Assembly: GCF_017591425.1 (NCBI RefSeq)
Contig: NW_024467101.1
Coordinates: 13,156,918-13,220,917 of the forward strand
Reading direction: 5' to 3'
Source: Ochotona curzoniae
Taxonomy: Eukaryota > Chordata > Mammalia > Lagomorpha > Ochotonidae
Length of the DNA stretch: 64,000 nt
The notes beneath the pieces are model-generated. The model worked only from the letters and a program-made list of their open reading frames with translations, was not told the DNA's origin and ran no database searches. Below, piece by piece: positions 37,850 to 49,636 of this stretch (the stretch's first letter is position 1; every line of letters begins with the position of its first letter). The position numbers and the translations under genes were made by a program.

Positions 37850-38100
37850 GACAACGATTCATAACTGTTGCAATATCAAAACCACTTGAGCAAGAACCTC
37901 AGCGCATGCCCTACATCCGGGATCTGGGGAGGGTGGGAAAATGGGTGGGCCTTCTCCCTTAAATAACCCCCTTTAAACATGAAGGTAACAATATGGAAAA
38001 CATACTAGTATTATCCACTTTCATGTAGCCCTTGAACCTTCTTACCCTAATTAACTATGTAAAGAATGTCAAAATAAAAATGAGCACATGAAAAAAAAAA
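37850..38100 (+). repeat. L1-like 3' end, second copy
   Basis: TCAAAACCACTTGAGCAAGA, CATGTAGCCCTTGAACC and CTAATTAACTATGTAAAG match the 36.4-37.0 kb element. It ends in an A-rich tail at about 38090. Confidence 0.5.
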
Positions 38101-38226
38101 TAAATAAACATTAAGTAACAGCATTGTTTAACTGAGCTTAAAATACAATCCACACTTAAAACGAGTATCACTATGAGTTTTCTTGAAGATCTTATGATTT
38201 ACAATAAAATATTCTGGTATGTAAGA

Positions 38227-38268
38227 TAAAAACAAAACAAAACAAAACAAAACAAAACAAAACAAAAA
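38227..38268 (+). repeat. (AAAAC)n microsatellite
   Basis: About eight AAAAC units. Confidence 0.95.
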
Positions 38269-38309
38269 ACCAGTTGGCCAAGGTCAAAGATGTCTTCTAA
38301 ATCCAAGGA

Positions 38310-38900
38310 GAGGGGCTAGCATTGTCAGGTGGTAGGTTAAACCACTGTCTCAGATACCGGCTAAACCCCAGCTGGTCCACTGCTTAGTCTATCTAGCTCC
38401 TTGCTAATGCACTTTGGGAAGCAATGGGAGACCGTCCAAGTGCTTGGATCCCTGACACCGGATGGGGATCTTGTCTCTTGACTTCATCCTGGTTCAGCTC
38501 TTGCTATTGCGGCCATTTGGAGAGTAAAACAGTGGATAGAACATCTGTTTTTCTAAAGCCGGCTGGGCTTAGGTCAAAACTGTGAGCCAGAAAGTCAATT
38601 CTGGGTCTCCAATAAGGGTGTCAGGAACCCGACTACTTCAACAATCCTCCCTCCCTTCCAGGAAAACCATTAGCAGGAATCTGGAATCAGAGGCCGGAGG
38701 TTGGTATCAAACCCAGTCACTCTTTTCCTTTTTTTTTTTTTTTTTAAGTTTTATTTATTTTCATTGGAAAGTCAGATTCACAGAGAGAAGGAGAGACAGA
38801 AAGAAAGATCTTTCATCTGCTGGTTCACTGTCCAAGTGGCTGCAATGGCCAGAGCTGAGCTGATCTGAAGCCAGAAGATTCTTTTGTGCTCCCAAAGTCA
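38310..38900. repeat. Old plus and minus SINE fragments plus truncated minus SINE
   Basis: Plus about 38310-38560, old minus about 38560-38720, and a 5'-truncated minus copy about 38730-38900 with a long T head. Confidence 0.55.
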
Positions 38901-39149
38901 AGGTGGGTGTGTGTCTACCCGATACCGCAAGTATTCACATCGGACGGCAGACTGTGTGTTCTAAGCGTGACCCCACTTTGGTGGTGGGGTGTTCTTCCTT
39001 TTCTCCCCCTGGATATCGGAGGTGGGGGTGGGGGGAGGCAGGTCCTTCTGTCTTGTTTATAAAGATTATAAGCACCGAAAGCCACAGGCACGTTCGAGAC
39101 GGGTCAGAAAAAGCAGGCGCCCTTCACTCCCTCATCTCGTAAGCTAAAT

Positions 39150-40350
39150 GGAGACCGCGAGGCCCCAAGGGCTACTGACCTGAGGCTGGGGGCCGCGACA
39201 GCCTACGTTGGGGGCTCGTGAGGACCGTCCAGAGGTCAGCCTGGCGCCCCGGCCTGACTCCTTCCCTCCGGTGCCCCGCACGCAGAGTGACGGCCGCCGG
39301 CCCCGCGCGCTCCCCACCCCCTGGGCTCTGTGAGGTAGGCGGCACCCGACGAGAGGAGTCACCGAGGCTTGAGGCCGCCTCCGCCCAAGCCTAGGCGACG
39401 GAGCCGGGTCTTGGGGGACCGACCGGGAGGCTCCCGGGGCCGCCCCCGGCACCTACAGGGGGCGCCGGCCCGCGCGCACGCGCGATCGCCTCCGTCTCCC
39501 CTGTGGCTTCCGCGGCGCGTTCCCACAATGCAGTGCGGCCGAGCGCTTCCTCCGAGCCCGCGGGGACGCTGCGGGGGGACCCGGGGCTGAGGAGGCGGCG
39601 GCGGCGGCGTGGGCTGCGGCGGGCCCGCGGCGGCGTCGGGCGGTGCGGATGTCGGGCTGGGTGGACGATCGCTGCGGCGAGGGCGACGGGCGCATCTACG
39701 TGGGGAACCTGCCGACGAACGTGCGCGAGAAGGATCTGGAGGACTTGTTTTACAAGTACGGCCGCATCCGCGAGATCGAGCTCAAGAACCGGCACGGCCT
39801 CGTGCCTTTCGCCTTCGTGCGCTTCGAGGACCCGCGGTGAGACCCCCCGGCCCCGGAGGCCGCCGCCCGGCCTCGTCCCCCACCTCCCCTGCAGGCTCGC
39901 CCCTCCCCCTCGGTGCGGACCACCTCCATCCCACCCCACCCCCCCGCCTTTCATGGCGCCCCCGGGTGGAGGTGGAGGCCTCCTCTCCCTTCTCTCCGCG
40001 GGCTTCGGGCCGGCCTTTGCTCCGTCGTCACTTCCTTTATTATTATTTTGCTTTAAAAATAAATAAATAAATAAAATACACCGTCTGCTCGCTTGGAGGT
40101 CCCGAGCCCGCCGGGATCGGCCTCGGGGATGGTGAGAAGGGAGCGCCCTACACCTCGCGCCCGGGGACGAAGCAGAGCTCGGGGCTTGGGCACCTCGCGC
40201 GACCGGGAGGGCGCTGGCGTGAGAGGAGCTGGCGGACGGCTGGGTCCCGAATAGACTGAGAGGTTCTGGGATTTCCTGCCCTCCTCCTCCGATGAGGGAG
40301 GCTCCGATGATGTAGGCGACGTGGAAGCGTGGGATCTTTAAGCTGTCGAC
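39150..40350 (+). promoter_or_regulatory. SRSF9: SRSF9 CpG island promoter
   Basis: A strongly GC- and CpG-rich block surrounds SRSF9 exon 1. It contains TTCCCACAATGCAGTGCG at 39520-39537, a close match to the ZNF143 consensus TWCCCAYAATGCAYYGCG, 112 bp upstream of the ATG. No TATA box was seen. Confidence 0.7.
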
Positions 40351-43300
40351 GGAGGGTCTGCCAACCCTGTGGGATAGGGAGCTTTCAGGACTGTGGGTGG
40401 TGCTTCTGGGCTCTCCTGGGGTTAAATAGGAACCTGCTCTCTCCTTCCCCAGCTTCCCCTACCTCGAATGACTGAAGGATGTCCCACTTGGTCAGGAACC
40501 TGGAGAGAGTTTAGGGATCCAGGGGGAGGCAGGAAGGAAAGAAGGAAGGCTGAAGGCTCTTCTGGGCCTCACTCCTAACCCATGTCGCTTCAAAAGGCTG
40601 CCCCCAGCTTAGTACTCACGCGTGTGTGTTTGAACAGCCCCTATGTGGCAAGTCCCATTATTGTATGTTTAGCATTTTTTAGCCATTTGTGAGGCAGCCA
40701 CCATAAACTGCCTTTTACAAGATGAGAACATTGAGGGTTTAATTGTTCATAAATGGGAGTCCCCCCGGATGGGATCAAGGTCAGACTTGAACTACTTGTT
40801 CTGCCCTTGGAATACAAACTTACTGCGTGATCTGCTACTTGGTCGTTTTTTTTCCCTCCCTCCTTTCATAAAAGAAAACTTTTTCCTTTCTAATATTGAT
40901 AGTTCCCCAGTGTTAAACAAGGCATTGCACACAAAGTATCTTGCTTCATTTTTGCAGTAACATTATGCGTTAGGCATTCTTCTTACATTAGAAATGGAAA
41001 CTTTGATTAAATGATACCACCAGGAAGTGGCAGAACAGGGTGAGCCCAGTTGCATTTATACTCACAGTCTACCTTTGTTGATTTTGAGAGTCAGGTGTCT
41101 TCCTCTGCATGCTGGTTCACTCCCTGTCTGGCTGCAATGGTTGGCTCAGGGCAGGAGCCAGGAGCTTCCTCCAGGTCCAGTGTCAAGGAGCTGAGGTTGG
41201 GGCGCAGTTGCTGTTGATTGCGACTCTTGCACCCTCACATTGGAGTGCCAGCTCGAGTCCTGGCTGCTCAGTTTCTTTTTTCTTTCTATGTATTCATTTT
41301 CCCAGAGATTTATTTGAAGCAGTAGTAGTGAGAAAGGGAGAGAGTGTCGCTCTGCTGATTTGCCCCTCAGATGACAGCAGTGGCCACGGTTTGGCCTGGC
41401 TCAAGCCCAGAACTGGGTCTCCCAAATGGGTGGTAGGATCCCAGGGCCTTGGGCCATCTTCTGGTGCTCTGCAGGCTCATTAGCAGGGAGCTGAATTTGA
41501 ACTGGAGCAGCCTGACTCAACTGGCTGATATGTGATGCTGGTGCAGACAGCAGCTTCACCTGCTGTGCCACGGTACCAGTCTCTGCTTTGTTTCTCATCC
41601 AGCTCCCTGCTAATATGCTAGCAAAGCATGCCTTGGGGCTCTGGCCGCTTCACGTGAGATTAGGATGCAGTTCTGGCTCTGATTGTGGAGGCCATGTGGG
41701 GGGTGAGCCAGCAAACGGAAGAGCTCTTTCTCTGTGTCTTCCTCTCTTCTCTCTCCATTATTCTGCCTCTCAAATAAATAAGTAAATCTTTGAAACAATG
41801 TCTACTCTAAAGCCCATGCAGCTTCACCTCTCCCCGCATAATTCATTATCAAGATTAGGGTTGTGGGCCTGGCGCAATAGCCTAGTAGTTAAATCTCTAT
41901 CTTGCAAACACTAACATCCCATATAGTAGCCAGTTCTAATCCCAGCTGCTCCACTTCCCATCCAGCTGTCTGCTTGTGGCCTGGGAAAGAAGTAGAGGAC
42001 GGCCCAAAGCCTTGGGACCCTGCACCCGCGTGGAGACCTCGAAGAAGCTCCAGGCTCCTGGCTTCCGATTGGCTCATGTCTGGCCATTGTGACCACTTGG
42101 GGAATGAACCAGCAGTTGGTAGATCTGTTTCTCTGTTCCTCCTCTCTATATCTGCCTTTCCAAGGGAAAATTAAAGAAGAAAAAAAAAAAAAAGGTTGCA
42201 CTAAATGTGGGCTATTTTGCCTTGGTCGTAAAATCTTGTACAGAGTTCTGCACATGTAACAATGACACTGCCCTCACTTCTACTTGTCCACCAAGCGCTG
42301 AGGCCATTTTGGAGAATCAGCTTGGCAATCCCAGCTCTCCTAAAGCCCTATGAAAAACCTAAAGTAACTATTAAATATTTACCTCTTACCAGAATTGTAT
42401 GAAGAGTGGTTTTTGACAACTAAATTCTTCAAAGCTTACTGCAAAAGTACACTTAAGAGAACATACACTTACTTGATCATATTTGAGTCTAGTTTTTCTT
42501 TTTTTAAGGGTTTATTTATTTTTATTTGAGAGGCAGATTTACAGAAATATTGAGAGAACGATCTAACCTTTGGTCACTCCTGAACAGCTGCGTTGGCCAG
42601 ACTGAGCCGGTCTGAAGCCTGGCGCTTCCTCTCGTCTCCCTCATGGGTACAAGGACTTAAGGACTTGGGCCATTCTCTGCTGCTTTCCTAGATACACCAG
42701 CAGGGAGCTGGAAATGGAGCATCTGCAAGTCAAACCAGTGCTTAGGTGGGACGCTGGCAACACAGACAATCACGAACACTTAACTTATTACACTGTAGCA
42801 CCAGCCCAAGCTGGAAAGTCAGATATACAGAGAGAAGGAGAGACAGAGAGCAAGAACTTCTGTCCGATGATTCACTCCCCAAGTGACTGCAATGGCCGGT
42901 GCTGAACTGAGCTGAAACCAGGAGCCTGGAACCTCCTCTGGGTCTCCCACGCGGGTGCAGGGTCCCAAGGCTTTGGGCCGTCCTCGACTGCTTTCCCAGG
43001 CCACAAGCAGGGAGCTGGATGGGAAGCAGGGCTGCCAGGATTAGAACCGATGTCCATATGGGATCCTGGCGAGGACTTTACTGCTAGGCCACCTCGCTGG
43101 GCCCCTCCAGCCTGCTTTTTCTTTCTTTTTTTTTTTTTTAAATAAAGATTTATTTATTTTTATGGGAAAGGCAGATCAGATCTACACAGGGAAGGAGATA
43201 CAGAAAGACCTTCTAGCTGCTGGTTCACTTCCCGAATGGCTGTTAGAGCCAGAGCTGAGCTGATCCAAAGTCAGGAGCTTCTTCCAAGTCTCCAACATGG

Positions 43301-46300
43301 GTATAGAATATCCAAAGCTTTGAGTCATTCTTTACTACTTTCTCAGGCAATAAGAGAGAGCTGGATGAGAAATAGAGCAGCTCGGATACAAACCAGTGCC
43401 CATATGGAATCCGGTGCTTGCAAGTTGAGGATTTAGCCATTGAGCCAGGTCCTCCAAGCCTACCTTTTAAATGTGTGTGTGTGTGTGTGTTTTAATAGGC
43501 TTTAAGATGCTAGGCTTATGAAAAAATATTAAAAATGTTAGAGTATGGTATGAGTATGAGTATGAGAAATTGCTGGTTTATTTTGGTTTATTACCAAAGT
43601 CATCTGTCAATAGTTTTCTCTGATATAGCTCTTTTGTAAGTACTGTTTATTCATTTGCTTTACGATTTATCTTTATTGGATATGCATATTTAAAGAAAGT
43701 AGAGACAAAGATCTTCCATTTGCTGGTATGTTTCCCCAAATTGCTGCAACAGCTGTAGCTGAGCTGATCTGATCTGGAACCAGGAGCCAGGAGTTTTCTC
43801 CTGGTCTCCCACACGGGGGCAGTGTCCCAAGGACTTGGACCAGACTCCACTGCTTTGCTAGTCCTCTAGCAGGGAACTGGATCAGAAGTGGAGCTAGTGG
43901 GTCCACTGGTGCCCATATGGGATGCCAGCACTTGAAGGTGGAAGATTAGTCAGTTGCACCAATGTACTGGTCTCTCATTTGTTATCATTTTTTAAAAAGA
44001 TTGGTTTTATTTATTATAAGGGAGAATCACAGAGAGAGGAAGAGAGCTCTCCCATTTATTGATTAATTCCCAGTTGGCTGCAGTGGCCAGAACTGGGCCG
44101 GACAGGAGCCGCCAGGAGCTTGATCGTGGGACTGGCCTGATGGCTGTACAAGCTAATCCTCTGCTGGTAGCACTGGCGTCCTCTATGGGTGTTAGTTCAT
44201 GTCTCTTCTACCCCATTTCTGATCTAGTTTTCTGCTTATAGCCTGGGAAAGCAGCAGAGTATTTGTGGGAGACTCAGAAGAAGCTCCTGGTTTCCAGCTT
44301 TCAATCAGCCCAGCTCTGGCCATTGCAGCCATTTGGGGAGAGCAAAGCAGCAGATGTAAGACCTCTCTTATCTCACTGTAACTCTGCCTTTCAAAGGAAA
44401 GTAAATAAACCTTTAAACAAATAAACATACCAGGAACACGATCCAGGTCTCTCACATGGGTGCAGGAGCCCAAGCTCTTAGGCGGTCTTCTGTTGCCTTT
44501 CTCAGGCTATTAGCAGGGAACTGAATTGGAAGTGGCTATGGGATACCAGTGTTGCAGGCAGTAGCTTAACCTACTGCTCCACAGCACTGGCTCCTGTTCA
44601 TTATCATTTTGTACCTAGAAAACCCTGTATGTTACGCTTCTGAAGTTTAATTCCGGTGTCATCAAAGATCTTCAAACCGAAGCAGAGGTATACCAAGATC
44701 CTATTTTATTTCTTTCTTCTCATTCTGGCTTTCCTTGTTGTTACTCGTGTCTCTCCCTGGGAACTCACTTAGACACCTGAGCAGCACTAACTCTAAACTT
44801 TTCTTTGCAGAGATGCCGAGGATGCAATTTATGGAAGGAATGGTTACGATTATGGCCAATGTCGGCTTCGTGTGGAGTTCCCCAGGACTTATGGGAGTCG
44901 AGGTGGGTGGCCCCGTGGTGGGAGGACCGGACCACCTACAAGAAGATCCGATTTCCGAGTTCTTGTTTCAGGTAAGGTCCTTGCAAATTGAATCAGATGG
45001 TGCATGTATAATCCTTACCACAGCAGCTGGCCTCCGAGAAACGTTAGCTGGGACACTTTGTTTGCTTGGGGTAGCAGGGCCATCTACAGTAGCTTGTGCC
45101 ACTTTACAGTGTAAGGCTCTCCCCAGGGAGGCACGTATCTTGCAAAAGAAACTGTGTTGGTAGGACAGCCTTCAAAGAACATGAGCAGGTTTTCTAGTGG
45201 TGAATAGGGAAGCTGCTGGAAAACCTTGCAAGCGGGAGTTCCAAATACATTTTCTTTTGTAGTGGATCTGGGTATCAGACTTGCTGGATAGGCATTCCCG
45301 GAGCCAGAATTAAGTAATCTGTCTAACCTTGGAACCTGAAAGGGGCTAGAATTTGTGATGATTTTGGAATTGCTATTAAGAAAAGCAAAGGCTCCATACC
45401 TTCTGGAATCTTGGGGATTACATTGGGAAGTATAGACTGTTTCTATCTAGCATTTACATGTGATGAAATGGTAAGCTTAGAAATGTGTCTTTGAAATACT
45501 GACACACTAGTAAAGGTCTGGGCCTTCTGAACATGGCAGGGGAGTTTAGTTGTATGAATGGAGTAAAACATGACAGAACCCGGCATCTTTACGAGGTGAA
45601 TGGCACACAATCCCAGCAGATTCCAGTGTACTTAGAATGATACTGCCTCTCTTGTGTCCCCATTGTAATGTTTAACCCTAGAACTCTATTCCCTCCTTCA
45701 GGATGTCATACATTATCTTTTTTTCTCTCCATGCTGCTCTGAAATCCTGCTTAGAACACTTTTAGGAAATGGCTGCAGTCCTGAGCAGTGAGCAGTAAAC
45801 ACAGCCTTTGAAGGCAGGAGCACATTTCCCTTTCAATGCATCAGGTAGGGGTGTATGACTCCGGACTAGTACTAGCATCTGAGTCTTACCTTCCCCCCCC
45901 TGTAGTGAAGAATTTGGTCATCTCTTAAGAGGCACTTGGTCTAGTTTCTCAGTCATCCACACCTCCTAGGAAGCTGACTCTTTTTTAAAATGTTCATTTC
46001 TGTTACCTCCAGATGTATTTCTTTGGCTTGTTTCAAAACTTCCCATATCCTGGGAAATCCAGCCAGGCAAGAAGTAATTGGTGCTGATAAATTTCACGAT
46101 GGAAAGAATTGAAGTTGAAGTCTTGGGAGTTTGGTTTTGTTTACAAAGGATAAAAAAAAAAAAAACAGGCTATGAATTCTCAGAGATGCTAGAACTGTAA
46201 TGAGATAGACCAGCAGGAAAGGCTGCTGGAAAGGCTCGAGCTCTGAAAGACTAGCTGAGGACCAGTTTCTAAAAGTGGTTTACTGCTTAGGCTTTGGTGT

Positions 46301-48732
46301 TCTTCTCTGGGTTCATGTCCCTTATCAAGATTTGTGATGTAGGGACCCTGAGGATTTAAGTGATTCACAGAGAAAGGATTGCTGGTTTTTCACGGGGCAG
46401 TCACACGGCTAAAGGAGGTGGGCTCTTCTCTTGTGTTCCCTGTGTCTAGGACTTCCTCCATCAGGCAGCTGGCAGGACCTAAAAGATCATATGCGAGAAG
46501 CTGGGGATGTCTGTTACGCAGATGTACAGAAGGATGGAATGGGGATGGTTGAATATCTTAGAAAAGAAGATATGGAATACGCCCTGCGTAAGCTGGATGA
46601 CACCAAGTTCCGCTCTCATGAGGTGGGTCCCTCTCTTATTAAGGGCATTGTACTCAGGTCTGTACCTGAACCTGACCTAGATGACGTAGCAATAAGCCAT
46701 GCATTTGACATGTGATGACTTCACAGCACCATTAAGAATACCCTGGGGTGGATGTTTGGTCTAGCAGTTAAGATGTCACTTGGGGGTCTGCGTTTCACTT
46801 TGAAGGTTCAAGTCTCAGCTCCATTTGTGTTCCTAGTTCTTTCCTGTTGACACCATTTAGGAAATCCAGGTGGGGTTCCAGCTATTGGCGTTGGCCTTGC
46901 TCAGCCCTTAGCTATTGCAGGCATGTGGCAAGTGAACCAGTGGATAAGAACTCTTTTCAATCTATCTCTAACTCAAATAAAATAAGTTTTGAAAAGAAAC
47001 TGTGTCTTAAGCAAAGTCAAGGAATTTGCCATTCCTGAGTCCTCTAGCAGTCATAGCAGTGTATTCCTCCTCCCTCCTCCTTTTATTTGAAAGAGAGGAA
47101 GAGGAATTAAGAATTTTTTTCATCTGTGGAATCACTCCCCAAATGCCTGTAATAACCAGTGCTGAGCCAGTTGAAAGCCAGGAACATAGAGCTCCATCTG
47201 GGTTTCTCATGTGGGTGGCAGGGACGCAAGCACTGAGCCATCATCTGTTCTCTCCCAGGATTCACATTAGTGAAGCTGAATTGGAAGCAGAGGAGTTGGG
47301 GCTCAACTCAGGCACAGCAGGGTACAGGTGTCCCAACTGGTATCTTAACTGCTGGGCCAGTCACCTGGCCACCTGGCCCATTAATGTGGGAGTACTGGTG
47401 TAGTCTGCCATAATGGGGTGAGCTATTCTGTGCCACCTTGCTTAAACATCAGTGTCCCTAAGTAAACTCAGCTTTTGGCTGTCCCATCTCTTGTTCCTCC
47501 TTGTTAGCTACTGCCACAGGGCTGACAGTCATTTTCTTTTCCCAGAGTGGAATCCTCTTTGAAATTTGAGTCACTCTTTTTCTTGTAGTTGATCCCTTCC
47601 TTCTTAGAGCTTAAGTTCTTTGTTTTTAAAATTTGTTTACTTAAGAGGCAGAGCACAGAGAGGGGAGGAAGAGACAGGTCTTCCATTTATTAGTTTATTC
47701 TCCAAATGGCCCCAAGGGCCAGAGTTGGGACAGTCAGAAACCTAGAGCCAGGAGCTTCTTCTGGGTCTCCCATGTGGGTTCAGGGGCCCAAGATTTTGGG
47801 CCACAGGTGCTTTAGTAAGGAGCTGAATTGAAAGTGAAGCAGCCAGGACATGAACTGGCACCCATCTGGCAGCTGCTGGTTTCTGCTTGGTTTGGATGGT
47901 GACTCCTTTTGACACTGGATATTTTGTTACCATCTGGACATTGTTTCTTTCTGGTTATTTTGTTCTGACCTGCTGTGTTACTTAAGGAAGCCTGGGGAAC
48001 TTGGATCTTGGCTTATTTCTTTTTTTGAGAATTCATATAATATCCGTTTTATGGCTTGTTTGGCTTACCAGTTTTTTGGCTGAGGCTGTCCTCTAGAGCT
48101 TGAATTTGTAGCATAAACAAAACAGCACTTGGACCTCAGTTACACTGAAAAAAATAGGTCTCAGTAGGGGTAAATCCCTGTCTTTGGCCAAAGGGGACAA
48201 AGCTGCTGGCTTCTTTGATCATAATAAATGAGAATGTTGCCTGATGGTATAGGGCCTGAAGATAGGCCACCCCACACAGGACTTCATTTTTGCTTATTAA
48301 TTTCTTGGCTGAGATGTTGCTCTGAATCCTGCATCCTTCAATATGAAATGTTCAGATAACAGCACACCAAAAGTCCTGCCAGGAAGCTGACCTACAAAGC
48401 ACCCAGCCCAGCTCCTGACCCTTAGGGAGGTCCCCAGGTTGCCATTTACTCCTTGTGTCACATTTTGCAATTAATGTTTTTCTTCAGTTCCTGAAATGGG
48501 ATAGTTAAGAGTACGTGTTGTGAGAATAACATTGTGCCAGACATATAAAAGTGCTTAATATTTATATATCTTTTTATTTGAATTTCAGGGCGAAACTTCC
48601 TACATTCGAGTTTATCCTGAGAGAAGCACCAGCTATGGCTATTCACGGTCCCGCTCCGGATCTAGGGGTCGTGACTCTCCATACCAAAGCAGGGGTTCCC
48701 CACACTACTTCTCTCCTTTCAGATCCTACTGA
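39649..48732 (+). CDS. SRSF9: SRSF9, serine/arginine-rich splicing factor 9 (4 coding exons)
   Basis: Nuclear SR protein that binds exonic enhancers and modulates alternative splicing. Coding exons 39649-39836, 44811-44971, 46450-46622 and 48589-48732 join in phase to 221 aa, the human length. RRM1 starts near residue 15, with RNP2-like IYVGNL at 16-21 and RNP1-like LVPFAFVRF at 51-59. A Gly/Arg-rich linker spans about 88-106. The pseudo-RRM has its signature SWQDLKD at 123-129. A short RS tail follows, about 188-210 ([16 protein letters not shown]), the shortest type among SR proteins. The last residues are FRSY where I recall FRPY in human. A GTG-initiated in-frame extension of two codons is not needed; ATG 39649 matches the known start. 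Intron 1 is 5 kb and SINE-rich, while intron 2 (1.48 kb) is SINE-free. Confidence 0.96.
40650..41040 (+). repeat. Ancient MIR/L2-type remnants in SRSF9 intron 1
   Basis: TTTTACAAGATGAGAACATTG and TTACATTAGAAATGGAAAC resemble the 'bases lost, gradient' pattern of old MIR/L2 copies. Low certainty. Confidence 0.4.
41085..41800. repeat. Patchwork of old SINE fragments, both strands
   Basis: Minus fragments lie at about 41085-41190 and 41275-41590. Plus fragments lie at about 41190-41275 and 41590-41800, the latter ending AAATAAATAAGTAAATC. Confidence 0.5.
41866..42195 (+). repeat. C-type SINE
   Basis: Full plus copy starting GGGCCTGGCGCAATAGCC; poly-A at about 42178-42195. Confidence 0.85.
42500..43104 (-). 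repeat. Two adjacent minus SINEs
   Basis: An old copy (about 42500-42808) meets a younger copy (about 42812-43104) that has lost its A-rich tail. Confidence 0.7.
43120..43975 (-). repeat. Two minus SINEs with intervening (TG)n
   Basis: Copies at about 43120-43455 and 43660-43975. A (GT) run lies at about 43472-43490 between them. Confidence 0.65.
43990..44600 (-). repeat. Old minus SINE split by a plus SINE
   Basis: Minus fragments 43990-44112 and 44428-44600 are the two parts of one antisense copy. A plus copy (about 44113-44427) lies between them, about 200 bp upstream of SRSF9 exon 2. Confidence 0.6.
44972..46449 (+). other. SRSF9: SRSF9 intron 2, SINE-free, with candidate cassette exon
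   Basis: No SINE copy was seen in this 1478-bp intron, unlike both neighbours. It contains two acceptor-like sites, CTCCTTCAG|GA at 45701/45702 and CTGCTTAG|AA at 45754/45755. A shared strong donor, CAG|GTAGGG, follows at 45844/45845. Confidence 0.5.
46742..47880. repeat. Three old SINEs in SRSF9 intron 3
   Basis: Plus about 46742-46990; minus about 47060-47385 and 47625-47880. All are diverged. Confidence 0.55.
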
Positions 48733-49220
48733 GACAGCTGATGGGAATTTTTTCCTTTATTTTTTAGATGAACTGAGCTGCTTTGTGCTCAGAATCTACA
48801 TTCCAGATTGATGATTTAGCGGCTTAGGACATTTTTTTAATTTTTTTTAAGGAAATTAAAAAAAAAACCTGCATAATTTCTACCAGGGCCATACTAAGCA
48901 GTGAAATGTTTTAAACTGCAAAAAATTGTGATTCAGAAGCAAGCTGTATATTTTCACCCCAGATTATTGGGGGCGGATAGGGGGAGTCAGTGCTGTGTCT
49001 TGTAGGTTGCTCAGCTATGGAGATGAGCAGTTAGTGTGACTGAGTCGGCCCATTCTGTTTAGAAATATATTTTAAACGTTTAGTAATTGACATGTGTGGT
49101 TGTCCTTAATTAATAAGTTTCACCAAAGAGGCACACTTAGAAAATGAGTTCTAGCCATTTATATGTACTTGGTAAGAAACAATAGTTGGTAACTGTATTT
49201 GGTGATAAAGAGGCGTGCTC
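48733..49220 (+). other. SRSF9: SRSF9 3' UTR (end unresolved)
   Basis: SINE-free sequence after the stop. ATTAAA occurs at 48855-48860 and GATAAA near 49203. I cannot tell which poly(A) site is used. Confidence 0.5.
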
Positions 49221-49279
49221 TGGTCAGATTCAGGATTCTCTTACCATTCCAGGCCAAGCTTATAAATTAAGGCGGGCTG

Positions 49280-49636
49280 GGCCCGACGGGATAGCATAGT
49301 GGTTAAAGTCCTTGCCTTGCACGTGCTGGGATCCCATGTGGGCGCTGGTTCTAATCCAGGTAGCCCTGCTTCCCATCCAGCTGCCTGCTTGTGGCCTGAT
49401 GGGGGCGGGGCGGGGGGGGAGGGAGAGGCGGTCAAGGACGGCCCAAAGCCTTGGGACCCTGCACCCGTGTGGGAGACCAGAGGAGCTTCTGGCTCCTGGC
49501 ATCGGATTGGCTCAGCTCCAGCCATTGCGGCCACTTGGGGAGTGAATCAGCAGACAGAAGATCTTCCTCTCTGTCTCTCCTCCTCTCTGTATATCCGCCT
49601 TTCCAATAAAAATAACTAAATCTTTTGTAAAAAAAA
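49280..49636 (+). repeat. C-type SINE with G-rich insert and TSD
   Basis: Flanked by AAATTAAGGCGGGCTG at 49264-49279 and 49637-49652. After GTGGCCTG a G-rich segment (about 49399-49432) replaces the usual GGAAAGCAG block. The rest of the copy is ordinary. Confidence 0.88.

Noticed and set aside
39391..40070. Several 150-187-aa frames around SRSF9 exon 1
   Set aside because: These are out-of-frame readings of the CpG island. Only the ATG 39649 frame carries the RRM.
44735..45163. 142-aa plus frame over SRSF9 exon 2
   Set aside because: It is a wrong-frame reading. The correct phase gives [16 protein letters not shown] and matches RRM1.
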